From positions 1 through 9,067 of the forward strand of contig JAPUKI010000330.1 in the NCBI GenBank assembly GCA_027295745.1: a DNA stretch of 9,067 nucleotides, given 5' to 3'. The DNA comes from Acidobacteriota bacterium. Lineage in GTDB: Bacteria; Acidobacteriota; UBA6911; RPQK01; JADFOI01. The notes below the pieces were generated by a model. It made no database searches. It had not been told where the DNA came from and saw only the letters and a list, made by a program, of their open reading frames with translations. Every line of letters begins with the position of its first letter. The first letter of the stretch is position 1. Positions 7,963-9,067 of this stretch are shown here, piece after piece. The position numbers were made by a program, and so were the translations under genes.

Positions 7963-8518
7963 TCTTGCTCCAATCCTTCGCCAGTACCCCGTAGATCACC
8001 AGGTCCACGAAGCCGTCGTATAACCACTCCGCCTGATGGGCAATTCCCTCTTGGGTGAACCCCAGCCTCTCCGGGATAGCACGACTGCGATAATTTTCTA
8101 CAGCACAGCGGATTTCCACGCGATTCAATCGCCACTCCCGAAAGGCCCAGTCAACCAAAGCGCCGCAAGCGTTGGTGGCCAAACCGTTGCCTTGGAAAGC
8201 AGATCCCACCCAATACCCGACGGCGGCCGATCGATTCAGCCAATCCAGGTTTTGGTAACCGATGATCCCGGCCAGGTTGCCTCGAAACCAAATGCCTGCC
8301 TGGAACCCTCTGTCATCGTTGAATTGCTGGACTGCAGATCTGATATACCTTCTGGTATCTGAGACCGATTCAATATTGTCTACCCAGACGAGCCATTCTC
8401 GAAGATAATCCCGGTTTTCATCGGTCAGGGCAAAGAGTGTTTCTGAGTGTTCCTCCTCCAACAAGCAAAGCTCGGTCTCCTGATCGATGATGTAGCGGAA
8501 CCTTCTCTCACTGATCAT
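7916..8518 (-). CDS. GNAT-family N-acetyltransferase, RimJ/RimL type, 200 aa
   Basis: This is an acetyl-CoA-dependent N-acetyltransferase of the group that includes the ribosomal-protein acetyltransferases RimJ and RimL and B. subtilis YdaF. Supporting features are the N-terminal LLEEEHSETLFALTDENRDYLREWL pattern (19-43, helices flanking the acceptor site), GYWVGSAFQGNGLAT (101-115) with the acetyl-CoA pyrophosphate-binding QGNGLA loop (Q109-A114), and NRVEIRCAVEN followed by SRAIPERLGF (132-154), the usual late beta-strand and helix of the fold. The true acceptor (ribosomal protein, other protein N-terminus or small molecule) cannot be told. Typical relatives end soon after LAKDW (180-183); this one has about 17 further residues, and the last 15 or so are encoded opposite the 3' end of the AttH-like gene. 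ATG 8518 fits the domain start; only a weak GAAGAG-like ribosome binding site precedes it. Confidence 0.92.
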   Translation of the reverse strand: MISERRFRYIIDQETELCLLEEEHSETLFALTDENRDYLREWLVWVDNIESVSDTRRYIRSAVQQFNDDRGFQAGIWFRGNLAGIIGYQNLDWLNRSAAVGYWVGSAFQGNGLATNACGALVDWAFREWRLNRVEIRCAVENYRSRAIPERLGFTQEGIAHQAEWLYDGFVDLVIYGVLAKDWSKINSKLKVAGSLSRNR

Positions 8519-8621
8519 GACTCTTCACACCCTGGCAAATGATTTGAATCTCGGGACTTCAGCGGCATCGCACCTGCTTTTTGAGACCGCCATCTTCTAT
8601 CATACAACCTTTAATCTTTCC
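8519..8621. other. Upstream region of the GNAT gene, no clear promoter
   Basis: This is about 100 bp of AT-richer sequence between the GNAT start and the mobile repeat. On the minus strand a TATGAT hexamer (8604 down to 8599) could be a -10 box for the GNAT gene, but the matching -35 position (about 8622-8627) falls into the edge of the repeat and does not resemble TTGACA. I see no gene or strong terminator here. Promoter activity is only a guess. Confidence 0.3.
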
Positions 8622-8640
8622 CTAGCCCGCATTATGCATA
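8622..8640 (+). repeat. Left terminal inverted repeat of the MITE-like element
   Basis: This 19-bp arm matches the reverse complement of 8783-8801 at every base. It contains CTAG at the outer border and the internal palindrome ATGCAT. The exact match over 19 bp is far beyond chance at this spacing. Confidence 0.9.
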
Positions 8641-8687
8641 GGTTTTCGTAGCGAAGTGGCGCAAGCGGGTACCCCAAGTGCCCCGCA

Positions 8688-8708
8688 GGCGTACTCGTGC
8701 AGTACGCC
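8688..8708 (+). repeat. Central hairpin inside the MITE-like element
   Basis: GGCGTACT and AGTACGCC form a perfect 8-bp stem around a 5-nt loop (CGTGC). It sits near the middle of the element, so a transcript or extruded strand could fold as a long outer stem with this hairpin at its tip region. Another short stem, GTGCG/CGCAC around CAA (8738-8750), lies to its right. Confidence 0.6.
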
Positions 8709-8782
8709 GAGGAGCGCAAGGAAGCACAACGCCGTCGGTGCGCAACGCACGCCGGATGATTGCGCCACTGTAGCAGAAAATT

Positions 8783-8801
8783 TATGCATAATGCGGGCTA
8801 G
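8783..8801 (-). repeat. Right terminal inverted repeat of the MITE-like element
   Basis: This is the partner of the left arm at 8622-8640, identical on the opposite strand over all 19 bp, and again bordered by CTAG. The following bases (AGCACG) are not shared with the bases before the left arm (CTTTC), so the repeat ends here. Confidence 0.9.
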
Positions 8802-8850
8802 AGCACGCCCTGGGAGCCTGCTGGAAAATTTTTTCTAGAAAAGGCTTCCA
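8802..8850 (+). other. Potential competing hairpins between the element and the right-edge gene
   Basis: Two stems can form and exclude each other. One pairs 8802-8808 with 8816-8822 (7 positions, one C-C mismatch) and is followed after 6 nt by a run of six T (8829-8834), a weak terminator-like layout. The other pairs 8811-8819 with 8842-8850 (9 positions including one G-U). A 12-bp perfect palindrome, TTTTCTAGAAAA, lies at 8831-8842. No plus-strand gene ends just upstream, so a terminator role is doubtful. Confidence 0.3.
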
Positions 8851-8854
8851 CTTA

Positions 8855-8863
8855 TGCTATGAT
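8855..8863 (+). promoter_or_regulatory. Candidate extended -10 promoter element
   Basis: TGCTATGAT matches the extended -10 pattern TGnTATAAT with one mismatch. No convincing -35 hexamer lies 16-18 bp upstream, which extended -10 promoters can tolerate. Transcription would begin near 8870, almost exactly at the GTG at 8871, implying a leaderless or nearly leaderless message for the right-edge gene. This is inference from sequence only. Confidence 0.3.
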
Positions 8864-9067
8864 ACCGCCCGTGCGTTTGAGGAGGCTATCCCCGAGAACC
8901 GATCGGGCAAGTAATCAATTAGATTTCCGGTCAGAGAAAAATTTGGCTGTGGCCATTTTGCGTCAAGCCTGGCATGAAGCCGTTCTTGATCTTTTCAGCG
9001 TCAAGGAAACCTCCAGAGAAGACTATCGTCTTCTCAAACGGAAGGCCATTGAGTGGATCAGCAGCGA
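8859..9067 (+). CDS. Uncharacterised small protein, N-terminal part (runs off window edge)
   Basis: A reading frame stays open from just after the mobile repeat to the last base. Possible starts are ATG 8859 (beginning MIPPVRLRRLSPRT) and GTG 8871. About 69 residues are visible from the first. The N-terminus is basic; from about residue 26 the sequence looks like a helical domain: EKNLAVAILRQAWHEAVLDL, then a linker, then REDYRLLKRKAIEWISS. This resembles small uncharacterised bacterial proteins with an N-terminal AxxxLxxAxxD helix and an AxxWIxSD motif, some found in phage-related or accessory regions; I infer this from memory and cannot confirm it. The start is unresolved: ATG 8859 overlaps a putative -10 box, GTG 8871 has no ribosome binding site, and a perfect AGGAGG (8880-8885) has no ordinary start codon in frame at the right distance after it. 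Neighbours are the MITE-like element and the divergent GNAT gene. Confidence 0.55.
   Translation, partial: MIPPVRLRRLSPRTDRASNQLDFRSEKNLAVAILRQAWHEAVLDLFSVKETSREDYRLLKRKAIEWISS

Larger units (their letters stand above)
8622..8801. mobile_element. MITE-like non-autonomous insertion element, about 180 bp, with perfect 19-bp inverted ends
   Basis: The left end CTAGCCCGCATTATGCATA (8622-8640) is an exact reverse complement of the right end (8783-8801). The inverted similarity continues imperfectly inward: a shared TTTTC step, then a second perfect 9-bp arm GTGGCGCAA (8656-8664) against TTGCGCCAC (8760-8768), so arms of about 42 nt flank a centre of about 95 bp. The palindrome CTAG at both borders could be a 4-bp target duplication, giving a 172-bp element from 8626 to 8797 with CCCGCATTAT ends, or it could be part of the repeat itself. 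The centre holds a perfect 8-bp hairpin and no transposase, so the element would need help in trans. The ends remind me of IS1380-group ends, but that is unverified recall. It lies between two divergently oriented genes. Confidence 0.8.

Noticed and set aside
8622..8801. CRISPR repeat, tRNA gene or other known structured RNA
   Set aside because: There are only two terminal arms in inverted orientation and no regularly spaced direct repeats. No cloverleaf with a TTCGA-type T-loop or CCA end is visible.
8656..8838. 60-codon plus-strand open frame across the mobile repeat
   Set aside because: It is encoded mostly by the inverted-repeat element and its hairpins, has a low-complexity Arg/Ala/Ser composition, no ribosome binding site and no recognisable domain. 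It is best explained as a chance frame within the repeat.

Overview
The window looks like Gram-negative bacterial chromosome: moderately GC-rich, densely packed, with exporter-type FtsX-fold permeases and a secreted AttH/CrtC-type protein. I cannot name the phylum. The gene content and the mobile repeat would fit a delta-proteobacterium, an acidobacterium or a similar lineage, but that is an impression only.

Positions 1-7962 hold six tightly packed plus-strand genes that read as one operon: (1) the C-terminal half of an ABC ATPase of the LolD/MacB/YbbA type; (2) an 847-residue YbbP-like FtsX permease, overlapping gene 1 by 4 nt; (3) pdxH, pyridoxamine 5'-phosphate oxidase, after a 27-nt gap; (4) a second complete ABC ATPase after a 23-nt gap; (5) an 840-residue FtsX permease, overlapping gene 4 by 4 nt; (6) a secreted AttH/carotenoid-1,2-hydratase-like protein, overlapping gene 5 by 14 nt. 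Genes 1-2 form one ABC cassette. Genes 4-6 form a second, AttEFGH-like cassette. A vitamin B6 salvage gene sits between the two.

Positions 7916-8518 (minus strand) encode a RimJ/RimL-type GNAT acetyltransferase. Its 3' end overlaps the 3' end of the AttH gene by 47 bp in convergent orientation.

Positions 8519-8858 contain no convincing gene. They hold a compact transposon-like repeat of about 180 bp (8622-8801) with perfect 19-bp terminal inverted repeats, CTAG at both outer ends and no transposase, most simply a MITE-like non-autonomous element. A stretch with potential hairpins and an extended -10-like sequence follows. From about 8859 a plus-strand reading frame stays open to the window edge and probably encodes a small uncharacterised protein.

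No RNA gene, CRISPR array, phage module or defence system is visible. The most noteworthy items are the MITE-like element between two divergent genes, the pdxH insertion between two ABC export cassettes, and the 3'-overlapping attH/GNAT pair.
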